Both the position numbers and the translations under genes were made by a program. Source: Fimbriimonadaceae bacterium (GTDB lineage Bacteria > Armatimonadota > Fimbriimonadia > Fimbriimonadales > Fimbriimonadaceae). Taken from it: a stretch of DNA of 64,000 nucleotides. The stretch is taken from positions 1,901,564 through 1,965,563 of the forward strand of contig CP075366.1 of NCBI GenBank assembly GCA_019454145.1, in the 5' to 3' direction. Positions 8,766 to 18,002 of this stretch are shown one piece after another. The notes beneath the pieces were generated by a model. It ran no database searches and was not told where the DNA came from. It saw only the letters and a program-made list of their open reading frames with translations. Position 1 is the stretch's first letter; the number at the start of each line of letters is the position of its first letter.

Positions 8766-10180
8766 ACTTCAACACTGGACTTGTGTGGCTTCGCCGCGAC
8801 CTGCGATTGAACGACCATGCCGCACTTTCCTTGGCAACTCACGAATGCGATGAGGTGTACGTTGTTTTTGTTTACGATACGGTGATTCTGGATGAGCTTC
8901 CTACCAAGAAGGATCGCCGTGTCGTGTTTATTCACGAATCGCTGACCGAATTGGATGAAGCATTGACCGAAAAAAACGCTAGATTGATCACCGCATTTGG
9001 TAATCCGCTTGAAATCATTTCTTCTCTGGCCTATGAACTAGGTGCGGAAATCGTAATCGCGGCTCATGACGACGATCCATACGCGCTAAAGCGGGATTCC
9101 CAAGTTAAAGAACAACTAAAAACGCGAAATATAGAGTTCAAAACAGTGCTTGATCACCTGGTCAAAGAACGCCAAGATGTGATGAAGCCTGATGGAACGC
9201 CATACCGAGTCTTTACACCTTATTCAAAGGCATGGCGAACGGCGGTTGAGCCAAAAGATTTGAGCGAGCATGCAATTCGATTTTCCTCGCTAAAAACTCC
9301 ATCGAAATTAAAACTACCAAACGCAAAGATTGCAAACTATTCACTGTCCGAGATAGGATTTGAGCCGGTTGATGTTTGCTTGACCCCAGGCCTAAAAGCG
9401 GCGGAAGGACGACTCAAAGAGTTCTTGACCAAAATTGACGACTACGGTCAGGCTCGCGATTTCCCCGCCATAGAAGGAACAAGCATGCTGAGTGTTGACC
9501 TGCGTTTTGGAACAATATCAGTGCGCGAATGCTTCCGGGCCGTGGCAAATTTGAATTCTAACGGGGGGCGCAAGTGGGAATCGGAACTTATTTGGCGGGA
9601 GTTCTATCATATGTTGCTCGCCAATTTCCCTGAGATTGGCGAGGGCAAATCGTTCCAACCTGACCTCAATAACCTCTCCTGGCCCGGTAGCAAAGAAGAT
9701 TTTGAGAAGTGGAAAGCCGGTCAAACGGGCTACCCACTGGTGGATGCGGCGATGCGGTGTTTTGCCGCGACCGGAACCATGCACAACCGCTTACGAATGG
9801 TTGTTGCTATGTTCTTAACCAAGGATTTGCTGGTGGACTGGCATTGGGGCGAGCAGTACTTCGCAGAAAATCTGCTCGACTTTGAATTTGCCAGTAACAA
9901 CGGCGGGTGGCAATGGTCGGCATCTACCGGAGCCGATGCCCAACCTTACTTTAGAATCTTCAACCCTATCCTGCAAAGTAAAAAATTCGATCCAGATGGC
10001 GAATTCATCCGCAAGTGGGTACCAGAATTGCGCGAATTAGATAATAAAGATATTCATTGGCCGTTTGAAGAAGACGGCACTCGCAGCCTGCTCACTCCAG
10101 CGGATTATCCTGATCCCATAGTGAACCATTTTGAGCAAAAATCCAAAGTTTTAGCTTTGTTTGATAAGCAAGCCCGGTAA
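8762..10180 (+). CDS. phrB: Class I deoxyribodipyrimidine photolyase / cryptochrome
   Basis: The 472-residue protein equals the length of E. coli PhrB. The N-terminal Rossmann domain starts LVWLRRDLRLNDHAAL. The C-terminal FAD domain has WESELIWREFYHMLL, GYPLVDAAMRCFAATGTMHN and NNGGWQWSASTGADAQPYF, which include the FAD-binding and Trp electron-transfer residues. It repairs UV-induced cyclobutane dimers using light. The proposed TTG start at 8762 overlaps the stop of the preceding gene and is preceded by GGGAGGG at 8749-8755. A longer in-frame ORF extends upstream but lies within the NanE-ROK gene and lacks homology. It lies in a plus-strand unit with a uracil-DNA glycosylase. Confidence 0.93.
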   Translation: MNFNTGLVWLRRDLRLNDHAALSLATHECDEVYVVFVYDTVILDELPTKKDRRVVFIHESLTELDEALTEKNARLITAFGNPLEIISSLAYELGAEIVIAAHDDDPYALKRDSQVKEQLKTRNIEFKTVLDHLVKERQDVMKPDGTPYRVFTPYSKAWRTAVEPKDLSEHAIRFSSLKTPSKLKLPNAKIANYSLSEIGFEPVDVCLTPGLKAAEGRLKEFLTKIDDYGQARDFPAIEGTSMLSVDLRFGTISVRECFRAVANLNSNGGRKWESELIWREFYHMLLANFPEIGEGKSFQPDLNNLSWPGSKEDFEKWKAGQTGYPLVDAAMRCFAATGTMHNRLRMVVAMFLTKDLLVDWHWGEQYFAENLLDFEFASNNGGWQWSASTGADAQPYFRIFNPILQSKKFDPDGEFIRKWVPELRELDNKDIHWPFEEDGTRSLLTPADYPDPIVNHFEQKSKVLALFDKQAR

Positions 10181-10206
10181 TCCCGGTCGGTTATACTTTC
10201 GGGGTC

Positions 10207-10854
10207 GTGAAGAGCACTGGCTGGTACAAATTTGCCGCATTTTTTGTGCGCCGAATTTATCTCGGAATCTTCGGAGGCTACGAACTCCGTGGGGTGGAAA
10301 ATGTACCTCTGACTGGCCCACTGTTGGTTGCGCCGATTCACCTAAGCCACATTGATCCGCCGCTTGTTGGTTCACTTTCCCCTCGGCAGCTCCAATTTAT
10401 GGCAAAAAAGGAGCTTTTCTTTTTCCCGCTTGGAGCACTCATTTCCAGTCTTGGAGCTTTCCCAGTCAGCCGTGGCGAGGGCGATAGTGCCGCAATTCGG
10501 CTCACCATCAGCGAACTTCAGGCGGGAAATGCGGTTCTTGTTTTTCCAGAAGGAACGCGGGGGGATGGCGAGACGCTCGGTTCAATTCAGACTGGCATCG
10601 CTGTTCTTGCTAAACGGAGTGGTGCAATGGTGATGCCGGTCGGCATTAATGGAACTCAGCGAATGATGCCTAAAGGAAGTTCATTTCCCAAGCGGGCAAA
10701 GATCATTGTTGCCTTTGGCAAACCGTTTACTTACGACGAAGTCGCGCTAGGCGAAAGCGAAAAGGAACGCCGCGAAGCATTCACAAAACACCTCCAAGAT
10801 CAGCTTGTTGAAGCTTGCCGCGAAGCTGGTTTAGAAGTTAGAACTTCCGGCTAA
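10207..10854 (+). CDS. plsC: 1-acyl-sn-glycerol-3-phosphate acyltransferase
   Basis: The 215-residue PlsC-type acyltransferase makes phosphatidic acid from lysophosphatidic acid at the inner membrane. It has the HX4D catalytic block (APIHLSHIDPPL), FPEGTRGDG and the MPVGINGTQRMMPKG substrate block. The hydrophobic N-terminus (FAAFFVRRIYLGIFGGYEL) suggests membrane association. The start is GTG at 10207. Its 3' end overlaps the convergent barrel gene by 17 bp. Confidence 0.92.
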   Translation: MKSTGWYKFAAFFVRRIYLGIFGGYELRGVENVPLTGPLLVAPIHLSHIDPPLVGSLSPRQLQFMAKKELFFFPLGALISSLGAFPVSRGEGDSAAIRLTISELQAGNAVLVFPEGTRGDGETLGSIQTGIAVLAKRSGAMVMPVGINGTQRMMPKGSSFPKRAKIIVAFGKPFTYDEVALGESEKERREAFTKHLQDQLVEACREAGLEVRTSG

Positions 10855-11458
10855 GGTTCATTCCGATCATCGGCGAGCCTTCTCGGAACAAGAATTTCAA
10901 ACTTGCATCCTCAAACGGACGAAATTCAACGCCGGCAGTAATTCTAAATGAATCGTGCTCACCAATAATCCTGAATTGTTCACTGAGTGGCAGGGCAAAG
11001 TTAAAGAACAAAAATCCTTGATCACGGGATGAAAGCCCAAGGGTGAAAATGGTCGGTTCGTTTTGATTCAATTCGCCCGTATTACCGAAGTGGTAGGTCA
11101 CGGCGAGGTATGCCGAGCGCCCATCTGCTGTGTTATTCGTTACATCCTGAAAGCCCAAGCTAATTCCTGGCGCAATATCGGTGATAGGCGAAATATAGTT
11201 AAACGACAGGTTGGCGCCCATATCAATTTTATCGGAATCAAAACTCTCACCTGTGAGCTCAAGTTCAAATTGATTAGTGACTCCAACGCCAATCCACCCA
11301 AACGCCACATCGCGGCTAGGAATAGAAAGCAGCTCGATTTTCGCTTTGTTTTGAGGGATTTTCTGACCGAGTGGTGTAAAAATCAACCGATCTGCTTGGG
11401 AAAGAAGGGGCACACAAACGAATGCGAGCGGGAGCGCGAGTCGGGAGAATTTCACCAT
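10838..11458 (-). CDS. Secreted beta-barrel-like protein of unknown function
   Basis: The 206-residue protein has a signal peptide (MVKFSRLALPLAFVCVPLLSQA) and then amphipathic strands rich in Gly and aromatic residues, ending in LSRKF with a C-terminal Phe. Motifs such as GWIGVGVTNQFELEL and AYLAVTYHFGNTGE look like barrel strands joined by short turns. No family is recognised with certainty. It lies 18 bp downstream of the acyl-CoA-dehydrogenase-like gene in the same direction and may be the last cistron of that operon. Confidence 0.65.
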   Translation of the reverse strand: MVKFSRLALPLAFVCVPLLSQADRLIFTPLGQKIPQNKAKIELLSIPSRDVAFGWIGVGVTNQFELELTGESFDSDKIDMGANLSFNYISPITDIAPGISLGFQDVTNNTADGRSAYLAVTYHFGNTGELNQNEPTIFTLGLSSRDQGFLFFNFALPLSEQFRIIGEHDSFRITAGVEFRPFEDASLKFLFREGSPMIGMNLSRKF

Positions 11459-11476
11459 TGCAAGATACCAGTTCAG

Positions 11477-12547
11477 CTACGATCCACGGGCCACGAGTCG
11501 CTTGAGAGTGGCTTCCATGATGTCCGACGTTTGAGCGCTGACAGTGTATACGAGGGCTTCCCGATAGACCCGCTGGGCATTATGGTGAATAGAATTCGCG
11601 GCTCCTGAGCTAGACGTTACTCCTGCATGAGCGCACCGCACAGCAAGGTCAATCGCCCATGCTCGGGCGGCAAGCCGTTCGTGAAGTTCAGTATGATTTT
11701 CTAGGATTCGCTCCCGGCACAGGGTGAGTTCCTCATCCAATTGCTTCCAGGCATCGAAAATGAAAGGTGCTTTTCGTTTTTCGTACGAAGCATGAACAAT
11801 ATCGAGTCCAGCGCGCGCACAGCCTAGCGCAAACCAGGCCTGGAGCGTGACATTGATCATGTCGTTATTGGTGATCCAATCTTTTGGGCGGATAAAAGCA
11901 GTGTTTTCACTTGTGAGTCGCCAGTTTTTGAGCTCGGCGGTCATGGTGCGGGGGCTTTCCATAGCGGCAAGTCTCATGGGGCCAGTAAAAGATATTGAGG
12001 AATTCTCAACCTCTTGGTCAGAAAACGGTACGACGCCAAAAACGGCTTCTCCGCTTGGCAATGATGCACCGATTAAGAATTCTCCGAAAAATGAATGCCC
12101 GGTAACCCAAGGCACTTGCCCGTTGAGGATGAAATCGTTTCCATCTGGAGTTGCCGCGAGCATGGGTGGGCCGGGTCTGCGCAACTGGGAGAAACCAATG
12201 CCAATTAATCGTTCGTCCGCCATTCGGGGAAGTAATTGTTGTTTGAGGGATTCATTTTCTCCCTTAGAAATCATGCTCACCGCGCTTTGGTGCTGAGTCT
12301 GTAAAAAGGCTAAAGAGCCGCTGGCCCGAGCGACGGATTCTTGAAACATGCGGAAAGAAATCTCATCTAGTCCTGGCCCGCCGTATTCCATTGGTCGGCG
12401 GAGTGCCATCAGTTTACGGTCGCATAGGCCTTGAAGGGCAACTCGCAAGGCTTCTTCTGAGCCATCGATTTCGTTCGCATTTGGAGCAACATACTCCGTT
12501 AAATAGTTATCTGCAATCGCGAGAATATCTTCCTTCAACTCTTCCAT
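11477..12547 (-). CDS. Acyl-CoA dehydrogenase-like flavoprotein
   Basis: This 356-residue protein has the N-terminal helical domain (EEYGGPGLDEISF-like segment seen as RPMEYGGPGLDEISFRMF), the middle beta domain (IGIGFSQLRRPGPPMLA, GQVPWVTGHSFFGEFL) and the C-terminal helical domain of acyl-CoA dehydrogenases. The YEGT-type segment that holds the catalytic Glu of classical short- and medium-chain enzymes is not visible; AQRVYREALVYTV stands there instead. This points to the DszC/HpaH-like or acyl-ACP side of the superfamily. Its start overlaps the end of the glcE-like gene by 13 bp. True substrate unknown. Confidence 0.78.
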   Translation of the reverse strand: MEELKEDILAIADNYLTEYVAPNANEIDGSEEALRVALQGLCDRKLMALRRPMEYGGPGLDEISFRMFQESVARASGSLAFLQTQHQSAVSMISKGENESLKQQLLPRMADERLIGIGFSQLRRPGPPMLAATPDGNDFILNGQVPWVTGHSFFGEFLIGASLPSGEAVFGVVPFSDQEVENSSISFTGPMRLAAMESPRTMTAELKNWRLTSENTAFIRPKDWITNNDMINVTLQAWFALGCARAGLDIVHASYEKRKAPFIFDAWKQLDEELTLCRERILENHTELHERLAARAWAIDLAVRCAHAGVTSSSGAANSIHHNAQRVYREALVYTVSAQTSDIMEATLKRLVARGS

Positions 12548-13329
12548 CCTTCTATGAGTACTCCATTAGGGTCGCAAAGCTTTTTGAGTTGGGACTGAAT
12601 CGCATGGACTTGTGGCAATGGCTGAGGAAGCCTTTCTCCCTTTGGCCCAATCGTATGGTAATTTGGGAGCGGTTGCTCAGTCCAAATTAATTGTTGACTT
12701 GCGTCAACCGCTAGGTGGAACCATTCAGGTTTGAACTGTGAGCGCAGACCGTGGTTGATACAGCACGGTTCTTTAATAGTACATTCTGGCGGCGCAGGGA
12801 GAAGCTTAATCGGAAACAACCGTAACGTGATCTCTGCTAGGATGAGCAATCCTCCCCGCGAGCCGACCAGCGCACGGTGAACGTCGAATCCAGCTACTGA
12901 TTTCACGACCTGAGCGCCAAATTCAAGTTCTTCGCCACTTGAAGAAATTGTCCGGGCCGCAATAATCCAATCTCGGATTGAACCAGTGGAACTTTGCCAG
13001 TAGTGCGGCAAGCCAAGTGCAAGCATCCCTCCGATTGTGGTTCCTGCATATCCCAGCCAACCGAACTCTGAGGAGGGGATTGGTAAGGTTAACCCACTTT
13101 TTTGGGCAACAGATTGAATTTCTTCAATCGTTGTCCCTGCTTGAGCGCGGATCACGAGGTCATCTGGCCTGAATTCCAAAACTTGATTCAACTTTTTGGT
13201 TGAAATATGTTTTCCAGTCCATTCTCGCAACCACGCTAAAGCAGAACCAGAGCCAATCACACGAATCTGTTCGCCTGATCGGCAAACCTCTTTGAGGTCG
13301 CTTATGTTGTCCGGTGTTTGTATGTTCAT
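12535..13329 (-). CDS. glcE: FAD-binding protein, GlcE-like
   Basis: The 264-residue protein is a PCMH-type FAD-binding subunit resembling glycolate oxidase GlcE: IRVIGSGSALAWLREW, VIRAQAGTTIEEIQSVA, GTTIGGMLALGLPHYWQ, GSIRDWIIAARTI and VKSVAGFDVHRALVGSRGG. In bacteria GlcDEF oxidises glycolate to glyoxylate. The ATG at 13329 (MNIQTPDNIS) overlaps the stop of glcD by 4 bp. It is shorter than E. coli GlcE (350), with a reduced C-terminal part. The GlcF iron-sulfur subunit is missing; an acyl-CoA-dehydrogenase-like gene follows instead. Confidence 0.82.
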   Translation of the reverse strand: MNIQTPDNISDLKEVCRSGEQIRVIGSGSALAWLREWTGKHISTKKLNQVLEFRPDDLVIRAQAGTTIEEIQSVAQKSGLTLPIPSSEFGWLGYAGTTIGGMLALGLPHYWQSSTGSIRDWIIAARTISSSGEELEFGAQVVKSVAGFDVHRALVGSRGGLLILAEITLRLFPIKLLPAPPECTIKEPCCINHGLRSQFKPEWFHLAVDASQQLIWTEQPLPNYHTIGPKGERLPQPLPQVHAIQSQLKKLCDPNGVLIEGWKS

Positions 13330-14783
13330 GTGGCGACTCCTCGCCACCGAACCTTGTGCTCAAGACATCCTTTCCCGCTCGGAATCACTTTGCAAGGATT
13401 GCAGGATTGCGGGCTTCCGAAAACGTCCCTTAATCTGGCCTGAAACGCAAGCGAATTGGCGGAATACATTTTTGCCAGGAGATCCGTTTTCTCAACTCCG
13501 ATTCCGTGCTCACCCGTTACCGAACCGCCCAGTTCCAAACACTTTTCGATAACCATTTCACCTGCTTTAACGACTCGGTCAATCGCTCCCGGCTCCCGCT
13601 CGTCGAAGTAAAAAATCGGGTGAAGATTGCCGTCGCCCGCATGAAAGATATTGGCTACGCCGATATTTTGCGACTGAACGACGGCATAAACCGCTTCCAG
13701 CATTTCTGGCAAGCGGCTGGGCGGAATCACCCCGTCATGGGTGACAACCGTCGGAGCGAGCCTCCCCAAGGCTCCTACGCCCTTCTTGCGGGCTGTCCAG
13801 AGCAATGTGCGTTCTGCTTGGTTCTTGGCAAGTGCTGTCTCAATTGAGTTGTGTTGCTCGGCAATGCTGATCAGCTCATCAATATCGGATTTGGCTGATT
13901 CAGGCTCTCCATCGGTTTCGATTAGGAGCATTGCAGCTGTTCCTTTAGGAACGTGGATCGGATATGCGGCGGCAACCGCCGCCAAAACGTAGTGATCCAT
14001 CATCTCCAGCGCGGCGGGCATCACGCCCGATCGAACCATCGCACCAACGCACTTGCTGGCATCTTCGATCGTAGAAAAGTAAGTACTAGCCGTACAGATA
14101 GCAGATGGGTTTTTCGTGAGTTTGACCCAAGCTTCTGTGACAATTCCGAGGGTGCCTTCGCTGCCAATCAACAGGCTTAGGAGGTCATAGCCGGGCTGTT
14201 GCCCAGCAGGGCCGCCAATAGTGATGATTTCCCCATTGCCGTTCACATAACGCAATCCAAGAATATGCTGAGCAGTGACTCCGTACTTCAAGGTGTGCGG
14301 GCCGCCTGAATTCATCGCGATGTTCCCGCCGAGCGTGCTAACCGACTGACTGCTCGGATCGGGAGCAAAATGATAACCAAATGGTTCAACCTTCTTGGTG
14401 ATTTTTAGATTTGCAATCCCACTCTGGGCATGCAGCCATTGATCCTCAATCGAAAAATCAAGAATAGCTGTGAGTTTTTTTGTCGAAATGACAGCTCCGC
14501 CTAAGGCGGGCATCGCGCCCCCGCTCAGGCCAGTTCCTGCTCCACGAGGTGTAAACGGCAAATCGTGCTCCCTGCAAAATCGAACGATCTCAGCGATATC
14601 TTCCGTGCTGGTGGGGAGTGCTACAACAGTAGGCGGGAATCGCTCCACCGTGTAAGCATCAGAACTATAAACTCGTTCAACGGCTGAACCGTGAAGAACC
14701 TTTTCTTCACCCACAATCCGCCCCAGATTACAGGCGATTTGCTCGGCGGTCTGGCTCACAAATTCATTGTATCCGAGTATCAT
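13326..14783 (-). CDS. glcD: FAD-linked oxidase, glycolate oxidase subunit GlcD-like
   Basis: The 485-residue protein matches GlcD/D-lactate dehydrogenase-type flavoproteins that oxidise 2-hydroxy acids. It has VVALPTSTEDIAEIVRFC, FTPRGAGTGLSGGAMPA for FAD binding, NIAMNSGGPHTLKYGVTAQ, GSEGTLGIVTEAWVKL, the NIFHAGDGNLHP metal/substrate region and the C-terminal GSVTGEHGIGVEK motif. The start at 14783 lies 6 bp from the divergent tmk start; a GTG eight codons downstream is an alternative. The C-terminal tail after GSPQSCNPCKVIPSG is longer than necessary and runs into glcE. Confidence 0.88.
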   Translation of the reverse strand: MILGYNEFVSQTAEQIACNLGRIVGEEKVLHGSAVERVYSSDAYTVERFPPTVVALPTSTEDIAEIVRFCREHDLPFTPRGAGTGLSGGAMPALGGAVISTKKLTAILDFSIEDQWLHAQSGIANLKITKKVEPFGYHFAPDPSSQSVSTLGGNIAMNSGGPHTLKYGVTAQHILGLRYVNGNGEIITIGGPAGQQPGYDLLSLLIGSEGTLGIVTEAWVKLTKNPSAICTASTYFSTIEDASKCVGAMVRSGVMPAALEMMDHYVLAAVAAAYPIHVPKGTAAMLLIETDGEPESAKSDIDELISIAEQHNSIETALAKNQAERTLLWTARKKGVGALGRLAPTVVTHDGVIPPSRLPEMLEAVYAVVQSQNIGVANIFHAGDGNLHPIFYFDEREPGAIDRVVKAGEMVIEKCLELGGSVTGEHGIGVEKTDLLAKMYSANSLAFQARLRDVFGSPQSCNPCKVIPSGKGCLEHKVRWRGVAT

Positions 14784-14789
14784 GCAAGC

Positions 14790-15389
14790 GTGTTTATCAC
14801 GCTCGAAGGGCCAGAGGGTGCGGGCAAATCAACTGTAATCGCGGGTTTGGCCGAACGATTTACTGAGCTTGGTCGTGAGGTTATAACCACCCGAGAACCA
14901 GGAGCAGGAGAATTTGGTCAGCGCATTCGCACGATCCTTTTAGAGGGCGAAGATATGCCGGCTGAGTCTGAGCTATTTTTGTTTCTCGCTGACCGCGCCA
15001 ACCACGTTGTTAACCTTATTCAGCCCAGCCTGAACGATGGCAAAGTCGTAATCTGTGATCGACACGCAGAATCAACATTGGTTTATCAGGGGTATGCGCG
15101 TGGATTAGATAAAGACTTTCTCCGCAAGGCGAATCTCACGGCAACAAGAGGGCTTCGTCCTGACCTCATCTTGCTTCTTGATCTTGATGTGGAGGTTGGT
15201 CTTTCCCGCCAAACATCAAAAGACAGGCTAGATTTAGAATCGCTCGAGTTCCACCAAAAGGTGAGGGCCGGATTCTTGAGCGAAGCCAGAAATGATCTAA
15301 AGCGCTGGGCAAAAATAGATGCCGCCCAGAATCCTGAGCAAGTGCTCGAAGATTGCTGGGCGGCAGTTCAGTCGCGGCTTCTTGTTTAG
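14790..15389 (+). CDS. tmk: Thymidylate kinase
   Basis: The 199-residue kinase converts dTMP to dTDP. Visible motifs are the P-loop EGPEGAGKSTV, TREPGAGEFGQRIR (dTMP-binding), ADRANHV and the CDRHAESTLVYQGYARGL segment with the DRH motif. The GTG at 14790 gives the standard N-terminus VFITLEGPEG; in-frame sequence upstream lies antisense to the start of glcD and is not homologous. Its TAG overlaps the stop of the convergent gdhA by 2 bp. Confidence 0.94.
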   Translation: MFITLEGPEGAGKSTVIAGLAERFTELGREVITTREPGAGEFGQRIRTILLEGEDMPAESELFLFLADRANHVVNLIQPSLNDGKVVICDRHAESTLVYQGYARGLDKDFLRKANLTATRGLRPDLILLLDLDVEVGLSRQTSKDRLDLESLEFHQKVRAGFLSEARNDLKRWAKIDAAQNPEQVLEDCWAAVQSRLLV

Positions 15390-16636
15390 GGGAAGATACC
15401 GCGCATAACGGTTGCTTCAGCAACACGCTTGACGCCGATAATCATCGCGGCAGTTCGCATATCGGTATTGTGCTCGCGCATAGTGTGCGCCACCGGACCG
15501 TATGCATTCTTCATTACGCGGCTGAGTCGGTCGTTGACCTGGTCTTCTTCCCAGAAGAAGTTTTGGAGGTCTTGCACCCACTCAAAGTATGAGCAGACAA
15601 CACCGCCCGCGTTAGCGAGGATGTCAGGAACAACCAGGATTCCCTTATCGTGCAGAATCTTGTCCGCCTCAAGAGTGGTTGGCCCGTTTGCCCCTTCAAC
15701 AACGATCTTGGCTTGTACGGCGTCAGCGTTTTTGTCGGTGATTTGAGCCTGAATCGCCGCAGGAATCAAAATATCGCACTTGAGTGCCAACAATTCTTCG
15801 TTAGAAATTTTGTCGCAATCCTTGTAATTTTGGATTCCACCTTCAACACCACTGTATTTGTCGTACAACTCTTGAATCGGCAACCCGTTTTTGTTGTAGA
15901 TCGCTCCGCTTGTATCGCTGATTGCAATAACTTTTGCGCCTTGTTGTTCAGCGAGGCGTGCAGCAACTGAACCGACGTTCCCAAAACCTTGGACAACAAT
16001 TTCTGAACCTTCAAAGTTCAGGTTAGCGTTATGGCAAGCTTCTTGAGCGCAAACGATGACTCCGCGACCAGTAGCTTCTACACGGCCTTCGGAACCGCCC
16101 AGTTCAATTGGTTTTCCAGTGACAACACCAGGAACCGTATAACCAGCTTGCATGGAATAGGTGTCCATGATCCAGCCCATGACTTTGGCGTTGGTGCCGA
16201 TGTCGGGAGCGGGAATATCGGCATGGTCCCCGATTACGATACCGATTTCAGTTGCAAACCGTCGAGTGAGCTTTTCCAGTTCGCGTTGACTGAGTTCCTT
16301 GACGTTGCACTTAACGCCACCTTTAGCCCCGCCGTACGGAATGTTCACAACCGCACACTTCCAGGTCATCCACATGGAAAGTGCTGTGGTTTCGCCTAAG
16401 TCCACATCTGGGTGGAATCGAATACCGCCTTTTGTAGGACCGCGGCTTTGGTTGTGTTGAACGCGATAACCTTCAAAGACCTCAACTTCACCGCTGTCCA
16501 TAAGAACAGGGAAATTGACCACGAGGGAGCGTTTTGGTCGGGCGAGGACTTCAATCAGTCCTTCGTCGAGGTCGAGATACTGGGCAGCCTCTCTCAGCTG
16601 CTTTTGTGCCATTAACTGAACGTCGTAATCGCTCAT
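15386..16636 (-). CDS. gdhA: Glu/Leu/Phe/Val dehydrogenase (glutamate dehydrogenase)
   Basis: The 416-residue protein is a hexameric-type glutamate dehydrogenase that interconverts glutamate and 2-oxoglutarate plus ammonium. Motifs: RVQHNQSRGPTKGGIRFHP, VVNIPYGGAKGGVKCN with the catalytic Lys, DIPAPDIGTNAKVMGWIMD, the Rossmann GFGNVGSVAA and ANAGGVVCSYFEWVQ near the C-terminus. The ATG at 16636 (MSDYDVQ) is favoured over an upstream TTG. It is 5 bp downstream of mreD, so it is probably carried on the mre transcript. Confidence 0.95.
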   Translation of the reverse strand: MSDYDVQLMAQKQLREAAQYLDLDEGLIEVLARPKRSLVVNFPVLMDSGEVEVFEGYRVQHNQSRGPTKGGIRFHPDVDLGETTALSMWMTWKCAVVNIPYGGAKGGVKCNVKELSQRELEKLTRRFATEIGIVIGDHADIPAPDIGTNAKVMGWIMDTYSMQAGYTVPGVVTGKPIELGGSEGRVEATGRGVIVCAQEACHNANLNFEGSEIVVQGFGNVGSVAARLAEQQGAKVIAISDTSGAIYNKNGLPIQELYDKYSGVEGGIQNYKDCDKISNEELLALKCDILIPAAIQAQITDKNADAVQAKIVVEGANGPTTLEADKILHDKGILVVPDILANAGGVVCSYFEWVQDLQNFFWEEDQVNDRLSRVMKNAYGPVAHTMREHNTDMRTAAMIIGVKRVAEATVMRGIFP

Positions 16637-16641
16637 TCTTT

Positions 16642-17118
16642 TCAAACCACCTTGGGTCGGAACAATCGTTGGATCAGGGCGAAAACTGGTATAGCCACTA
16701 CCCCGTTGTAGACTGCCGACAGAATTGTAGCCCCAAGAGCCGGCATAACGGCGGGAGGTGGGGCCAACAGAATCATGATTAACTTAGAAATTAATGTTCC
16801 AGCTGCAACCCACGCTGCTCCAGCCCGATAATCTGGCTCAGAATCTGCCCTTGTTCCTAGAAAATAACCGCCGACCACACGGCTCAATGCGTAGTAGGTC
16901 AGGGTCACGCCGGAAAGCCCTCCGGTTAGCACGCCTGAAAGCAATCCAAGCGCTCCTCCAGCGGCAGGACGTGAAATCAATGCGAAGCTAAGAACTACTA
17001 CTACGGGCAATTCCATCTGCGAACCAAATAAGAGATACCGTCCAAGAAAACCTTGTTGCAAAACCGTCGCAATAAGCAGCATGACTATTGCGCAAATAAT
17101 TGGTACGGGCTGTCTCAT
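16642..17118 (-). CDS. mreD: Rod-shape determining protein MreD
   Basis: The 158-residue integral membrane protein has about five hydrophobic segments and the MreD pattern (LPVVVVLSFALISRPAAGGALGLLSG as two adjoining pieces; LTYYALSRVVGGYFLGT). MreD works with MreB and MreC to position the elongasome. The start ATG overlaps the mreC stop as ATGA. Order mreB-mreC-mreD is the usual one. Confidence 0.88.
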   Translation of the reverse strand: MRQPVPIICAIVMLLIATVLQQGFLGRYLLFGSQMELPVVVVLSFALISRPAAGGALGLLSGVLTGGLSGVTLTYYALSRVVGGYFLGTRADSEPDYRAGAAWVAAGTLISKLIMILLAPPPAVMPALGATILSAVYNGVVAIPVFALIQRLFRPKVV

Positions 17119-18002
17119 TTGAGGATGACAACCTCCTTTGACATTCCAATCCGGCTACTCGGGAGAATAAAAGCTCGGCGGATTCCGTACTCTTGATCGT
17201 TGAAGTATTCAGAAACTATCCCTATGCGAATCCCACGTGGAATGAACTCAGAATAACCCGTAGTGATAATTTCAGTTCCAACTGGAATATCTACGTTGTC
17301 AAAAACATCCATAACCAGTCGGTCACTTTTTTCGCCCTTGACGAAACCTGCGACGGGAGTAGGGAGGGTCGCAACCCCGCCGACACTGACTCCACTCGAA
17401 GTCAGTAGCGAAGCCTGGCTAGTTGTTTCCGAGACAGTGCTAACAAGTGCAAGCAATCCTTCTGCAGTGATCACTGGATAATTGGGTTTGACACCATCAC
17501 GAGACCCGCGGTTGAGAGTGATGCGGTTGTCATAAGGGACATAGTTGATGATGTCGGCATTAACTCTTGCCCGACCAACTGTATTCAAATTCAGCATTCC
17601 ACGCAGTTTTTGAATTTGTTGTTCTTGAACCTCGGCCGTATCAAAATAGGCTTGGACAGCGTTCAGTTGTTGTCGAAGACCCTCGTTTTCAGCGCGAAGT
17701 TTGCGGGCATCTTTCACGCCTTGCCAAAACAGATCAGAGTTTTCAGAAAAATATCCTACTCGGGAGACGTGAGCCAGTAACAAACTTTGGACGGCTTTTG
17801 AGACAGGATCAAGTGAGCCTTGGCTCCTTGCTCGATTTTGCAGGGTACCAAGACCGATGCTTAGGGCGATCAGGATGATGAGCCATATCCAGTCGCGCCG
17901 TGGGCGCTCGTCTAACCTCTCGATGCGTTCTCCAACATCCGCCGGATGGCAGGATTTTCGTTCAGCATATCTAGCATACGCCCTGTACCAATAGCTACGC
18001 AA
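17115..18002 (-). CDS. mreC: Rod-shape determining protein MreC
   Basis: This 295-residue protein has a basic cytoplasmic N-terminus, one membrane helix ([18 protein letters not shown], about residues 37-54), a coiled coil ([20 protein letters not shown]) and the periplasmic beta-rich domain ([39 protein letters not shown]). MreC links cytoplasmic MreB to the cell-wall synthases. The only ATG, GTG or TTG before the membrane helix is the ATG at 18002, which forces a 91-bp overlap with the 3' end of mreB. Confidence 0.88.
   Translation of the reverse strand: MRSYWYRAYARYAERKSCHPADVGERIERLDERPRRDWIWLIILIALSIGLGTLQNRARSQGSLDPVSKAVQSLLLAHVSRVGYFSENSDLFWQGVKDARKLRAENEGLRQQLNAVQAYFDTAEVQEQQIQKLRGMLNLNTVGRARVNADIINYVPYDNRITLNRGSRDGVKPNYPVITAEGLLALVSTVSETTSQASLLTSSGVSVGGVATLPTPVAGFVKGEKSDRLVMDVFDNVDIPVGTEIITTGYSEFIPRGIRIGIVSEYFNDQEYGIRRAFILPSSRIGMSKEVVILK

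Noticed and set aside
15650-16399. Several plus-strand frames over 100 codons
   Set aside because: All are antisense to gdhA, whose motifs are intact; typical mirror frames.
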